Shown: positions 56,435 through 64,000 of the stretch, piece by piece | Layout of the letters: every line of letters starts with the position of its first letter | Numbering within the stretch: position 1 is the stretch's first letter | Assembly (NCBI GenBank): GCA_963743825.1 | Contig: CAVURC010000020.1 | Span: 186,001 to 250,000 of the forward strand | From: Sva-07 sp963743825 | Lineage (GTDB): Bacteria > Actinomycetota > Acidimicrobiia > Acidimicrobiales > Ilumatobacteraceae | DNA: 64,000 nucleotides | Reading direction: 5' to 3' | Position numbers and translations under genes: made by a program | The notes under the pieces: generated by a model | Told to the model about the DNA's origin: nothing | What the model saw: the letters and a program-made list of their open reading frames with translations, nothing else | Databases searched by the model: none

Positions 56435-58195
56435 CATGTCCGTGAACCGGCCGACCACGAGTTCGGCCTGGTGCGATGCGTCGGCATGACCGGTGACGGC
56501 GGCGAGGAAGTGACGGCGCTCGATCGCCCTCACGGTCAGATCGGTGACCGCCGCGACCGTTGCGGTGCGCGGCACGTCGCGAAGGAGCGCGATCTCGCCG
56601 AACGACTGGCCCTCGTCGAGTTCCGCGACGGGTTGTCCGGACTTCGAGACGAGGGCAACACCTGATTCGATCACGTAGAACCGGTCGCCGTGATCGCCCT
56701 CGGCGAAGACCTGCGCACCAGCACGCACCGTCACGAGTTCGCACGTCCGTGCGAGGCGCTCGATCACGTGCTCCGGCAGCACCGCAAGCATGGGCACCCC
56801 GCGGAGCAGATCGAGGCCGTCAGGAGCGAGCGCTGTCTTGTCGACACGGATGAGCCCGGGAATCGTCAGGATCACCAGCACCGTCACCCCGACACCGATG
56901 ATCACCAGACCGCCGGTGAGACCGATCGTTGCGATCATCATCGACATGATCGCGGCGCCGAGCGCCATGCCGGCGATCGCAGCACTGTCGAGCGCACCGA
57001 ACACACGGCCGAGCACCTCGTCCGGAACGAGCCGCTGCACGATCGTCTCGGCATTGACGTCGACCATGGAGTTGCCGATGCCGATGAGAATCATCGCGAC
57101 CAGGGCAGCCGGAATCGATGCGAACACGGCCACGAGGAGGAGGGGCGCAGCCCACAGCGCCACGCCGATCCCGAAGTCACGCGACAACTTGCCGCGTTGG
57201 GCGAGCACCAGCGCGACCACACTGCCGATCAGGCCACCGACGCCCAGCGCAGCATTGAGGACACCCACACCGCTCTCCTCCATCTCGAGCAGGTCGAGCG
57301 CGATGGTCACTTCGTACACCGCAGAGCAGCCGGCGACGATCGTCTGCGCGACGTACAGTGCGACGATCAGGCGGAGATCCCGGTCACCGAAGATGACGCG
57401 GTAGCCATCGGCGACACCTGAGAACATGCCGCCGTCGCGCTCGGCCGGTTCGTCGTCGTCGGGAGTGTCGACCTCGGTGGGAGTGTCGACCGGCAGCTGG
57501 GTGAACGTCTCGACGTCGTTCGTCGTCTCGATCACCACGGTGGTCGGCCGTACGCCGAACACCATCACCGCCGACCAGACGAACGTCAGCGCGTCGAAGG
57601 CGAACACCGCACCGACGTCGGCCACCGCCAGCAACAATCCGGCGACCATGGGGCCGACGAAGAACCCGAGGCTGTTGATCGTGCTCGACGCGACGTTTGC
57701 CGCGGTCAGCTCCGACGGATTCCTCGCAAGACTCGGCAGCAGTGCTGCCTGCGCCGGCCGAAACGTCAGGCCGACGACGCCGACCAGCACCGACAGCACG
57801 TACACCGGGATGGCCGGGCCATCGGCGAGGACGATCGCCGCACACGCCAACACCAGCACGGCTCGAATGCCGTCCGCAGCGATCATCAGCCCGCGTCGAT
57901 CGACCTTGTCGGCCAGGACGGACAGGATCGAGGCGAGCACCGCCATCGTGAGGTACCGCACCACGCTGATCACGCCGAGCGCGGTGGCACCACCGTTCTG
58001 GTAGACGTAGACCGCAAACGCCACGCTGAAGGCCCAGTCGCCGATCACCGAACCCACCAGGGCGAGGTTGATGCGCCGCAGCGCCGGGCTGCGGAACACG
58101 CCGGCCATCGCCACCCGCGACTCGGCGAACTGCTCTGCAACGACCGTCATGTTCTCGACCCCACCGCCCCGAATCCTCTGAAAGTGCATCGCCAA
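56429..58195 (-). CDS. MFS transporter fused to a cyclic-nucleotide-binding domain
   Basis: A 588-residue protein. Twelve membrane segments spread over residues about 40-440, with the MFS loop ADKVDRRG, and a long acidic loop (about 225-255) between the two halves. Residues about 455-575 form a cNMP-binding domain (FAEGDHGDRFYVIESG, GQSFGEIALLRDVPRTATVAA), with the phosphate-binding FGEIALLRDVPRTA. It may be a drug- or metabolite-exporter gated by a nucleotide. ATG 58150 is an alternative start. Confidence 0.88.
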   Translation of the reverse strand: MAMHFQRIRGGGVENMTVVAEQFAESRVAMAGVFRSPALRRINLALVGSVIGDWAFSVAFAVYVYQNGGATALGVISVVRYLTMAVLASILSVLADKVDRRGLMIAADGIRAVLVLACAAIVLADGPAIPVYVLSVLVGVVGLTFRPAQAALLPSLARNPSELTAANVASSTINSLGFFVGPMVAGLLLAVADVGAVFAFDALTFVWSAVMVFGVRPTTVVIETTNDVETFTQLPVDTPTEVDTPDDDEPAERDGGMFSGVADGYRVIFGDRDLRLIVALYVAQTIVAGCSAVYEVTIALDLLEMEESGVGVLNAALGVGGLIGSVVALVLAQRGKLSRDFGIGVALWAAPLLLVAVFASIPAALVAMILIGIGNSMVDVNAETIVQRLVPDEVLGRVFGALDSAAIAGMALGAAIMSMMIATIGLTGGLVIIGVGVTVLVILTIPGLIRVDKTALAPDGLDLLRGVPMLAVLPEHVIERLARTCELVTVRAGAQVFAEGDHGDRFYVIESGVALVSKSGQPVAELDEGQSFGEIALLRDVPRTATVAAVTDLTVRAIERRHFLAAVTGHADASHQAELVVGRFTDMS

Positions 58196-58227
58196 CGTAG
58201 ACGCTGCCTGCAGACCAGAATGTCATC

Positions 58228-58965
58228 GTGGCCAGTCCTGGAAATCTCACGCGCCAACTCGCAGCGGTGGCCGACTCGTTCGGTCCGATGTTGATGCCCG
58301 TCGATCAACGCAACCACCTGATCGACCTCTGCTCGTTGACACGACTCGCGGTCGGCGCGGCGAGCGTGTCGATCGCACGACTCGACGACGGCGAGTTGTC
58401 GTACGAGGCAGCAGAAGGAACCGGCGCGCAGAACGTGATCGGTCTGCGTCTGCCCTCCGACCGGGGAATCGCCGGCTACGTGGCGCACACGGGCCAATCA
58501 CTCGTGATCGACGAGGTGCACTCCGACCCGCGATTCGCCCGCGATGTAGCCGAACGCATCGGGTACGTGCCGAACTCCCTGCTGGCGGTACCGGTCGTCG
58601 ACCCGCAGGACCGGGTACTCGGCGTGATCTCGGTTCTCGATCGAACCGTCGGCATCGGCGACCCACTCGCGGTGACCTCCGCCTCGGCGCGTGTGGCTGC
58701 GCCGATTCTCGCGATGTCCGGCGCAGTCACGAGGCTCGGCCCGCTCCTCGTCCGCGCGGTCGCCGACGCGGTCGACGCGAACGAGACCACGCTGGTCAAT
58801 GCGCTGCGCCGCCTTGCCGACGAACTCCCCGAGGAGGATGCCGAGATCGCCACGCTCGCTTCGCTGCTCGCCCAGCTCCGTGTGCTGCCGGCCTCGTCGC
58901 AGCAGGCCATCGAACGCATCCTGCGCGAGAGCATCTCACTGGCCACGCCGAGGCGCCGTTGGTGA
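58228..58965 (+). CDS. GAF-domain protein
   Basis: A 245-residue cytoplasmic sensor-like protein. A GAF domain covers about residues 25-165 (AAGVS-like core, LPSDRGIAGYVAHTGQSLVIDEVHSD, NSLLAVPVVDPQDRVLGVISVLDR). The C-terminal part is helical with no output enzyme. GTG 58228 follows a short divergent region with the MFS gene. Its stop overlaps the start of the subtilase gene, so the two proteins are probably made together. Confidence 0.85.
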   Translation: MASPGNLTRQLAAVADSFGPMLMPVDQRNHLIDLCSLTRLAVGAASVSIARLDDGELSYEAAEGTGAQNVIGLRLPSDRGIAGYVAHTGQSLVIDEVHSDPRFARDVAERIGYVPNSLLAVPVVDPQDRVLGVISVLDRTVGIGDPLAVTSASARVAAPILAMSGAVTRLGPLLVRAVADAVDANETTLVNALRRLADELPEEDAEIATLASLLAQLRVLPASSQQAIERILRESISLATPRRRW

Positions 58966-59804
58966 CCGCGAGCAACGGTTCGATTCTCCCGGCCTGGTCG
59001 GAACCCTTCCACCGCGAGGCCGGGCCGGGTACTGCGCCGTCGATCAGCTTCCCGCACACGCTCACGAGGTCGTGGGCGTACGGTGACGGCACCGGCAGGG
59101 GCGTGCGCGTCGCCGTCGTCGACAGCGGGATCGATGGCGAACATCCGATGGTCGGCGGAGTCGCGCAGTATGTCGCGATCGATCGCGACGATTCGACCGA
59201 AACCGGCGTGTGCTTCACGCCCGGGACGCACGACGATCTGTACGGCCACGGGACCGCGTGTGCGGCGATCATTCGCCAGGTGGCGCCCCAGGTCGAACTC
59301 GTGTCGGTTCGGGTACTCCGTGACGACCTGAAGGGAAGTGCCGCAGCGTTCGCCTTCGGGGTCGAGTGGTGCATCGAGGAGGGCGTCGACATCATCAACC
59401 TCAGCATGTCGACGGCGAGCGAACGCTGGGGCGAGACGTTCTGGGACCTCGTCGACCAGGCGACGTACCGGGGTGTGTTGCTCGTCGCAGCGATGAACAA
59501 CGAACGCAAGCGGACGATCCCGAGCGAATTCTCGGGCGTGTTCTCGGTCGCGTGCGCTCCGGGGACGGACCGTGAGGGGATCTGGTGCAATCCGGAGGGG
59601 CCGGCCGAATGGGGGGCCGCGGGCATCGACGTCGACGTCGCATGGTTGAACGGTGCGACCATCCGCACCACGGGGAATTCGTTCGCCGCCCCGGTGGTGG
59701 CCGGGCACCTCGCGCGCATCCTGGCGACCCATCCCGGCATCAAGCCCTGGCAGGCCAAGACCGTGCTGGCGCAGCTGGCCGTGAACGCGCCGTCACCGTC
59801 CTGA
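58959..59804 (+). CDS. Subtilisin-like serine peptidase (S8), no signal peptide
   Basis: A 281-residue S8 peptidase with the catalytic Asp in VAVVDSGIDGEHP, His in LYGHGTACAAII and Ser in GNSFAAPVVAGH. No signal sequence or long propeptide is present, unlike most secreted subtilisins, so it may act in the cytoplasm. I list the TTG at 58959; the GTG at 58962 is equally likely. Both overlap the GAF gene stop. A strong terminator follows at 59828. Confidence 0.88.
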   Translation: MVTASNGSILPAWSEPFHREAGPGTAPSISFPHTLTRSWAYGDGTGRGVRVAVVDSGIDGEHPMVGGVAQYVAIDRDDSTETGVCFTPGTHDDLYGHGTACAAIIRQVAPQVELVSVRVLRDDLKGSAAAFAFGVEWCIEEGVDIINLSMSTASERWGETFWDLVDQATYRGVLLVAAMNNERKRTIPSEFSGVFSVACAPGTDREGIWCNPEGPAEWGAAGIDVDVAWLNGATIRTTGNSFAAPVVAGHLARILATHPGIKPWQAKTVLAQLAVNAPSPS

Positions 59805-59827
59805 GACGTGGGACCTGAGACGCGAAG

Positions 59828-59859
59828 AAGGGGCACCGACCCCACCGTCGGTGCCCCTT
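59828..59859. terminator. Bidirectional rho-independent-type hairpin
   Basis: Thirteen-base arms (AAGGGGCACCGAC and complement) flank a CCCACC loop between the converging subtilase and small acidic protein genes. Only two Ts end the arm, so the U tract is poor. Confidence 0.75.
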
Positions 59860-59872
59860 CGTCGACCAGGCG

Positions 59873-60040
59873 TCACTGCCGGATGCGGTGGCCTTCGGCC
59901 TCGTCGTCGAGCCCGTCGCTCGGACGGACCGTCGCACGCTTGCCGGCGTCGTCGGCCTCGTCGAGCTGAAGCCGTGCCCTGTGGCCCTCGGCGGTGTCGG
60001 TGTCGATGTTGCGGTTGACTTCGTTGTCCTTGGTGCTCAT
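59873..60040 (-). CDS. 55-residue acidic protein, function unknown
   Basis: A small, hydrophilic protein without membrane segments. The motif AEGHR appears twice (AEGHRARL near residue 18, AEGHRIRQ at the very end), suggesting a duplicated unit. A strong ribosome site AGGAGG lies six bases before ATG 60040, so it is surely translated. It is downstream of the Crp/Fnr gene and ends at the terminator. Amino acid content is Asp/Glu/Arg rich. No family recognised. Confidence 0.75.
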   Translation of the reverse strand: MSTKDNEVNRNIDTDTAEGHRARLQLDEADDAGKRATVRPSDGLDDEAEGHRIRQ

Positions 60041-60147
60041 GTCTTGCCTCCTGTGTCGGTGTGGGCTCCACAGCCCCCGTGCTGATGTATCGAAGTATGC
60101 ACGAACGCCGGATCGCAGAATGTCAGCCGTCTGACACTCCCGAGAAT

Positions 60148-60834
60148 TCATTCGAACCGACCGCCGGACGACACCGACCGCAGGCGGAGCCCCCGCTCGT
60201 CGACGATCTGCACCCTCCGGCCCTCGAGCACGATCAACCCCGCCTCCTCCAAGGTGTGCATCACCTGGTTCACGGTCTGTCGAGCCCCGCCGAGCATCTG
60301 CCCCAACTCCGATTGCGTGAGTGTGAGCGTGATGGTCGGGCGGCCCTGTCGCTGCGATTCGTTGAGGAGGTACTTGGCCAGCCGACCACCCAGATCGAGA
60401 TATGCGAGATCGGCGAGACCGTCGGTCACCGTTCTGAGCCGCGCGGCGAGCATCGTCACCATCTGTCGGGCAATGGCCGGGTCGGAGTGATACGCGGCGC
60501 GGAACGATTCCGCCGGCACCTCCACGATCTCCGACCGGCGCAGCGCCGCGATCGACGCCGATCGGGGCACGTCATCGAGAACCCCGAGTTCGCCCACCAT
60601 CTCACCTTCGTGGATGAGGGCCAGTGTGGGCTCGGTTCCCTGCATCGACGAGGTGAAGACACGGAACGTACCGGACACGACGACGTAGATCGAGGTGGCT
60701 CGCTCGGCGACGGCGAACAACACCTCGTTGCGCTGCACCGTCCGCCTCCGCGACGAACGCGCCAGGTCCGAGATCGTTCGCGGATCCGCAACACCGAGGA
60801 GCGGCGTTGCTGCGAGCACCTCGTCGATGGTCAT
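60148..60834 (-). CDS. Crp/Fnr-family transcriptional regulator
   Basis: A 228-residue regulator. The N-terminal cNMP-type sensor domain (about 15-125) has ATSIYVVVSGTFRVF and EGEMVGELGVLDDVPRSASI. The C-terminal winged helix (about 150-220) has the recognition region LTQSELGQMLGGARQTVNQVMHTLEEAG. No Fnr-type cysteine cluster is present, so it is closer to Crp/GlxR. ATG 60834. It lies 22 bp after the beta-lactamase-like gene on the same strand. Confidence 0.92.
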   Translation of the reverse strand: MTIDEVLAATPLLGVADPRTISDLARSSRRRTVQRNEVLFAVAERATSIYVVVSGTFRVFTSSMQGTEPTLALIHEGEMVGELGVLDDVPRSASIAALRRSEIVEVPAESFRAAYHSDPAIARQMVTMLAARLRTVTDGLADLAYLDLGGRLAKYLLNESQRQGRPTITLTLTQSELGQMLGGARQTVNQVMHTLEEAGLIVLEGRRVQIVDERGLRLRSVSSGGRFE

Positions 60835-60856
60835 GCGATCACACGTGCATCGCAGG

Positions 60857-62095
60857 TCAATCGATGATCGCCTGGTAGGTCAGTGATCGCATGTCACGAT
60901 CGGGTGACAGGACCCCGGTCATGTACTGGCTCATGAAGATCCCGACCAGCTCCTCGGCGGGGTCGACCCAGTAGTAGGTCTTGGCGGCGCCGGCCCATCC
61001 GTACTCGCCGACCGATCCGGTTCCGCCCGTCTGCGCCGGGTCGAGCACGACCCGTGAACCGAGACCGAACCCCATCCCCGGGCTGAACTGACCGAGCAGC
61101 TCCCACGGCATCAGGCCATCCGGAAGATGGTTGCTGTGCATCAGCTCGAGCGTCTTGCGGCCGATGATGCGTTCACCGTCGAGTACCCCCTCGTTCGCCA
61201 ACATCTGGGCGAACCGCATGTAGTCGCCGATGGTCGAGAACAGCCCGAGCCCACCGCGATTGAAGACCTCCGGGGTGCCGGTCGGATACGTCCCCGACAC
61301 GTCGATCCGTTCGTTGAAGCCGCTCAGGGCAGCTTCGACCAGCTGGACCGCCGAGTAGTTCTCACCCACGAGATCGGGGAGGCCGTACATCGCGGCCAGT
61401 CGACCGAGTTCGGAGTCGGGCACACCGAAACCCGTGTCGACCATGCCCAGCGGATCGAACAGCCGGTCGCGGAGGAAGTCGCCGAGTGGCTGACCTGAGA
61501 TCACCTCGATCAGACGGGCAGCGACGTCGATGCCGACGCTGTAGTGCCATCGACCACCCGGCTGCGATGCGAGCGGCAGGGTCGCCAGCTCGTCGATCAT
61601 CGCTTCCAGCGTGCGGGTGGCGTCGTGGCAGATGTTGTGGTCGCGGTACATCTGTGCGACTGGGGTGTCGATCATGAAGTCGTAGGTGAGCCCACTGGTG
61701 TGCGTCAGCAGGTCGCGGATGTCGATCGGCCTGATCGGGTCGACGAGCGTTCCGTCGGCGGCGAGCACCTTGACGGCTCCGAAGGCGGGCAGGTACGTGG
61801 CGACCGGGTGTTCGAGCTGGAAGCGGCCCTCCTCGTGCAGCAGCATCAGCGCGGTCGACACGATCGGCTTGGTCATCGAGTAGATCCGAAAGATCGTGTC
61901 GGCGGTCATCGGCAGGTCGGCTTCCCGGTCGCGATGGCCGAACTGCTCGGCGTGAACGACCTGCCCGCGTCGGCTGATCATGGTGCTGATACCCACGACG
62001 CCACGATCCTCGACATAGGACTGCATGATCGGTCGGAGACGGTCGAGCCGACTCGAACTCATCCCCACGGCTTCGGGTGAGGTGTTGCTGCTCAT
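60857..62095 (-). CDS. Beta-lactamase/class C-type serine hydrolase
   Basis: A 412-residue serine hydrolase of the beta-lactamase (EstB/class C) family. The active-site SxxK is in RIYSMTKPIVST near residue 72, the Tyr is in WHYSVGIDV, and late motifs such as GWAGAAKTYYWVDP are typical of the esterase-like branch. No signal peptide is seen. The open frame runs on upstream into the repeat protein (to 62590), but ATG 62095 is the natural start. Function is more likely esterase than antibiotic resistance. Confidence 0.87.
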   Translation of the reverse strand: MSSNTSPEAVGMSSSRLDRLRPIMQSYVEDRGVVGISTMISRRGQVVHAEQFGHRDREADLPMTADTIFRIYSMTKPIVSTALMLLHEEGRFQLEHPVATYLPAFGAVKVLAADGTLVDPIRPIDIRDLLTHTSGLTYDFMIDTPVAQMYRDHNICHDATRTLEAMIDELATLPLASQPGGRWHYSVGIDVAARLIEVISGQPLGDFLRDRLFDPLGMVDTGFGVPDSELGRLAAMYGLPDLVGENYSAVQLVEAALSGFNERIDVSGTYPTGTPEVFNRGGLGLFSTIGDYMRFAQMLANEGVLDGERIIGRKTLELMHSNHLPDGLMPWELLGQFSPGMGFGLGSRVVLDPAQTGGTGSVGEYGWAGAAKTYYWVDPAEELVGIFMSQYMTGVLSPDRDMRSLTYQAIID

Positions 62096-63815
62096 GAGGC
62101 CATTCCGATCCCGTGATCGGGTGTCGACTTTCCGAGCCGGCCTGATGCCCTCGAAACCGGCGCCGGCCGATCCCATCACGTCGATCAGGATGTCGGCAGA
62201 TTCGGAGGAGTAGACACAGATCTCGCCGTTGACGTCAGGCTGCACCACTGCGAAATTGGCGATCGTCTGGCCTCGCCCGAAGTTGATGTTCGACGTGTCC
62301 GGACGGCCACCGGCACAGGGGTACACCGTCCCGAAGCCGGCACTCGAGGGTTCGACGATCGTCAGGTTCATGAACACTCCTCCAGGCGGAGCGGTGGTGT
62401 CGAGTTCGGTGTCGCCGACCGAGAAGCGAACCACCCGGCCTGGTGTGCGCGTCGAACCATCGATTCTCGTGTCGGTCACGCGATCGGGTCGCACGAGATC
62501 GATCGGTGCATCGGTGGCGAACGACGCGAATCGGTCGACGATGAGGTGAGTGGTGGTCGAGGCAGATGATGCACACGTTGCCATCTGCATTCGGCTCCGC
62601 CATCACCAGGTTCGGGGTGACGGATCCGGCCACAACGTTGACATTCGAGGTCTCGAGCGTGGACAGCCCGCACGGCTGAACGGTCACGAAGCCAGGCCCA
62701 TCGGCATCGAGGGCGGTGACGTTCAGCGCGACCGCACCGACACCCGGATCGGCGATGTGGAGTTCGAGTTCGACCAGCGCCGGTTGGCGCGCTCCGACGA
62801 TTCGGCTGTCGTGGAGCCTCGTCGGGGCCGCTCCGACGAGGTCCACCGTGTCGTCGAATCGACCGAACAGGTCGACGATGAGCTGGGTGGAGGTCTCGTT
62901 GTACACGCAGATGTCGCCGCTCGGCCCGACCGGGACGATCGCCCCGGCGGCAACGGTGTGATCGCGTCCGTGGTTCAGGTTGCTCACGTCGGGGCGGCCA
63001 GTCTCGCAGGGAAAGGCGGTGAACCAGCCTGGGGCTCTGGTTCCGGTCGCCGTGAGATTCACGGCGACGGCGCTCGTGGATGCATCGGCGACATGGACCC
63101 GGGTCACGGTTGCGTTGTCGAGCCGTGTCTCGCTGTTGCGGACTGCGTCGGCGATGAGGGCGCTGTAGAGCGCAGCGCCGGTCGGGTTCAGGTGGATTGC
63201 GTCGTAGGTGAGCCCGGGCTGGTCGGCCGCGGCTGCCCAGTCGACCAGGGTGAGGTTGGGATGGCGCTGCACGGCACGTTCGAGGTGTTCGTTCACCGTC
63301 GGGAAGTACCACGGAGTACTTCAGGCCCTCGCGCCACGCCGAGGCCGACACGTACTGCGGTTTCACCTCGCGAAGCGTCACCCAGTAGATGTGCTCGACA
63401 CCGGCGTCGTCAGCGTGGCGATCATCGAATCGATCGACCGGTCGAAGCGCGCAGGGTCCCAGTGCGGGTAGTTGTATCCGCTGCCGATCACCACGTGATC
63501 GCCGATGATCGATCGGTTGGAGCTCAACGTCGGGATCACGTGTTGGTCACGTAGTTGTTCGACCATCAGGGCGGGCGTGCCGATGGTGTTCACCTGCCAG
63601 TCGGCCGGGAATGCCCTCGGCAGCGCCGCGGCAGCACCCAGGCCGACCGAGTCGCTGAAGAGCGTGACGCGATGTTCCGGTGGCGCGGCGAGGGCGACCT
63701 CCACGACCGGCGGAGCGAACACCGACGTGGCGGCGACGAGTGCACCCGCCAATCCGAGGACGAGACGCCGGGACGCTCGTGCGCCGCGCTTCGAGATGGC
63801 CGAATTCGACGTCAC
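62092..63815 (-). CDS. Secreted SGNH-hydrolase-like protein with C-terminal surface repeats (several apparent frameshifts)
   Basis: The N terminus has a hydrophobic signal (LVLGLAGALVAATSVFAPP). An SGNH/GDSL-like esterase domain follows: the first block is LFSDSVGLGAAAA and the late block is DAIHLNPTGAALYS (Asp and His). The C-terminal half holds about three copies of a unit of roughly 110 residues marked by PDxSNxNxGxxxxN, GxxCVYxxxxxxLIVD and RLxDxR. Frame changes near 63410 (one base missing), 63320 and 62577 (one extra each) must be corrected. A fourth near 62115 would give the end DTRHGIGMAS and a stop overlapping the beta-lactamase ATG. GTG 63815 overlaps the stop of the upstream gene (GTGA). 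Confidence 0.72.
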
Positions 63816-64000
63816 GGGACCCACCATCCCGTCACGTCGAACAGCGATTGGGTCGCGGGTTGCGAGTACACGCACAGCCTCCCTGAGTCGGACACGCCCG
63901 TCGTGAGCGAGTTGGCGAGCACCTGGCCGGCACCGGCATTGACCGATGACGTCGGCGGCGTCGGACCGCATGCGTGCCCGACGAGGTAGCCGGACGCCAC
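63812..64000 (-). CDS. C-terminal end of a surface repeat protein (5' end outside window)
   Basis: Only the last 62 residues are visible. They match the repeat of the neighbouring SGNH protein: TSSVNAGAGQVLANSL, then GRLCVYSQPATQSLFDVTGWW. The stop overlaps the start of the SGNH gene, so both belong to one minus-strand unit. The rest of the protein lies beyond base 64000. Confidence 0.7.
   Translation of the reverse strand: MASGYLVGHACGPTPPTSSVNAGAGQVLANSLTTGVSDSGRLCVYSQPATQSLFDVTGWWVP

Noticed and set aside
60857..62095. Antibiotic-resistance beta-lactamase
   Set aside because: The SxxK and Tyr motifs fit the esterase-like branch, there is no signal peptide, and the context is envelope or esterase genes.
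1..64000. Many long antisense frames over most genes
   Set aside because: Expected in very GC-rich DNA; they lack domains, run opposite to clear genes and have Arg/Pro/Ala-rich composition.

Overview
The window is a GC-rich, gene-dense chromosomal segment with no rRNA, prophage, CRISPR array or recognisable transposase. It suggests an actinobacterium, most likely of the Acidimicrobiia (Ilumatobacter-like). This is an inference from several features: an alpha-methylacyl-CoA racemase close to the mycobacterial Mcr, an ANTAR response regulator of the PdtaR type, an SCO6745-family protein, a PIG-L (mycothiol-type) deacetylase, a 6C-type small RNA, and surface proteins carrying the repeat seen in Ilumatobacter proteins. 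No stretch longer than about 220 bases lacks a gene.

Layout. 1-5.5 kb: purine operon purF (cut by the window edge), a fused purD-purM, purN and guaB. 5.6-8 kb: moxR ATPase and VWA protein (minus). 8-14 kb: methyltransferase, murJ, obgE-proB (minus), dgt. 14-18 kb: minus-strand operon with an alpha/beta hydrolase, mcr, a PIG-L deacetylase, a lipoprotein and a small membrane protein. 18-23 kb: galK facing a minus-strand group of two CBS/hemolysin proteins, a PH-domain protein and a cobalamin-binding-type protein. 23.3-26.7 kb: a tightly packed thiol cluster with a selenocysteine glutathione peroxidase, a glutamate-cysteine ligase-like enzyme, an M20 amidohydrolase and a gamma-glutamylcyclotransferase. 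26.7-34.9 kb (minus): pdtaR, polA, a PPOX protein, a broken methyltransferase, rpsA and coaE, plus a tRNA. 35-40 kb: fatty acid synthesis (fabD, fabH, fabG, acpP, fabF, and fabZ on the other strand). 40-46.5 kb: fasciclin lipoprotein, HAD-PlsC acyltransferase, 6C RNA, LysR, carboxyltransferase, citrate synthase. 46.5-53.7 kb: monomeric isocitrate dehydrogenase, acyl-CoA dehydrogenase, hydrolase, universal stress protein, amidase, EEP-family nuclease/phosphatase. 53.7-64 kb: oxidoreductases, an MFS-cNMP fusion, a GAF/subtilase pair, a small acidic protein, a Crp/Fnr regulator, a beta-lactamase-like hydrolase and secreted repeat proteins.

Main observations. (1) A glutathione peroxidase has an in-frame TGA exactly at the catalytic position, followed by a textbook bacterial SECIS hairpin. 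It heads a gamma-glutamyl-thiol gene cluster. (2) purD and purM are fused and followed by purN, the domain order of the animal trifunctional GART protein. (3) FabD carries a C-terminal biotinyl/lipoyl-like domain. (4) Three families of short palindromic repeats are scattered through the window. One 40-bp copy has split a methyltransferase gene, and one roughly 33-bp copy is inserted in frame in another. (5) A 6C RNA lies upstream of the HAD-PlsC gene.

A caution for the reader: about 17 otherwise normal genes, several of them essential (guaB, murJ, rpsA), need a one-base correction to read through, and most of these are one extra base. That pattern looks like uncorrected, insertion-biased sequencing error rather than gene decay. 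Affected genes are reported over their full reconstructed span, with the likely shift position.
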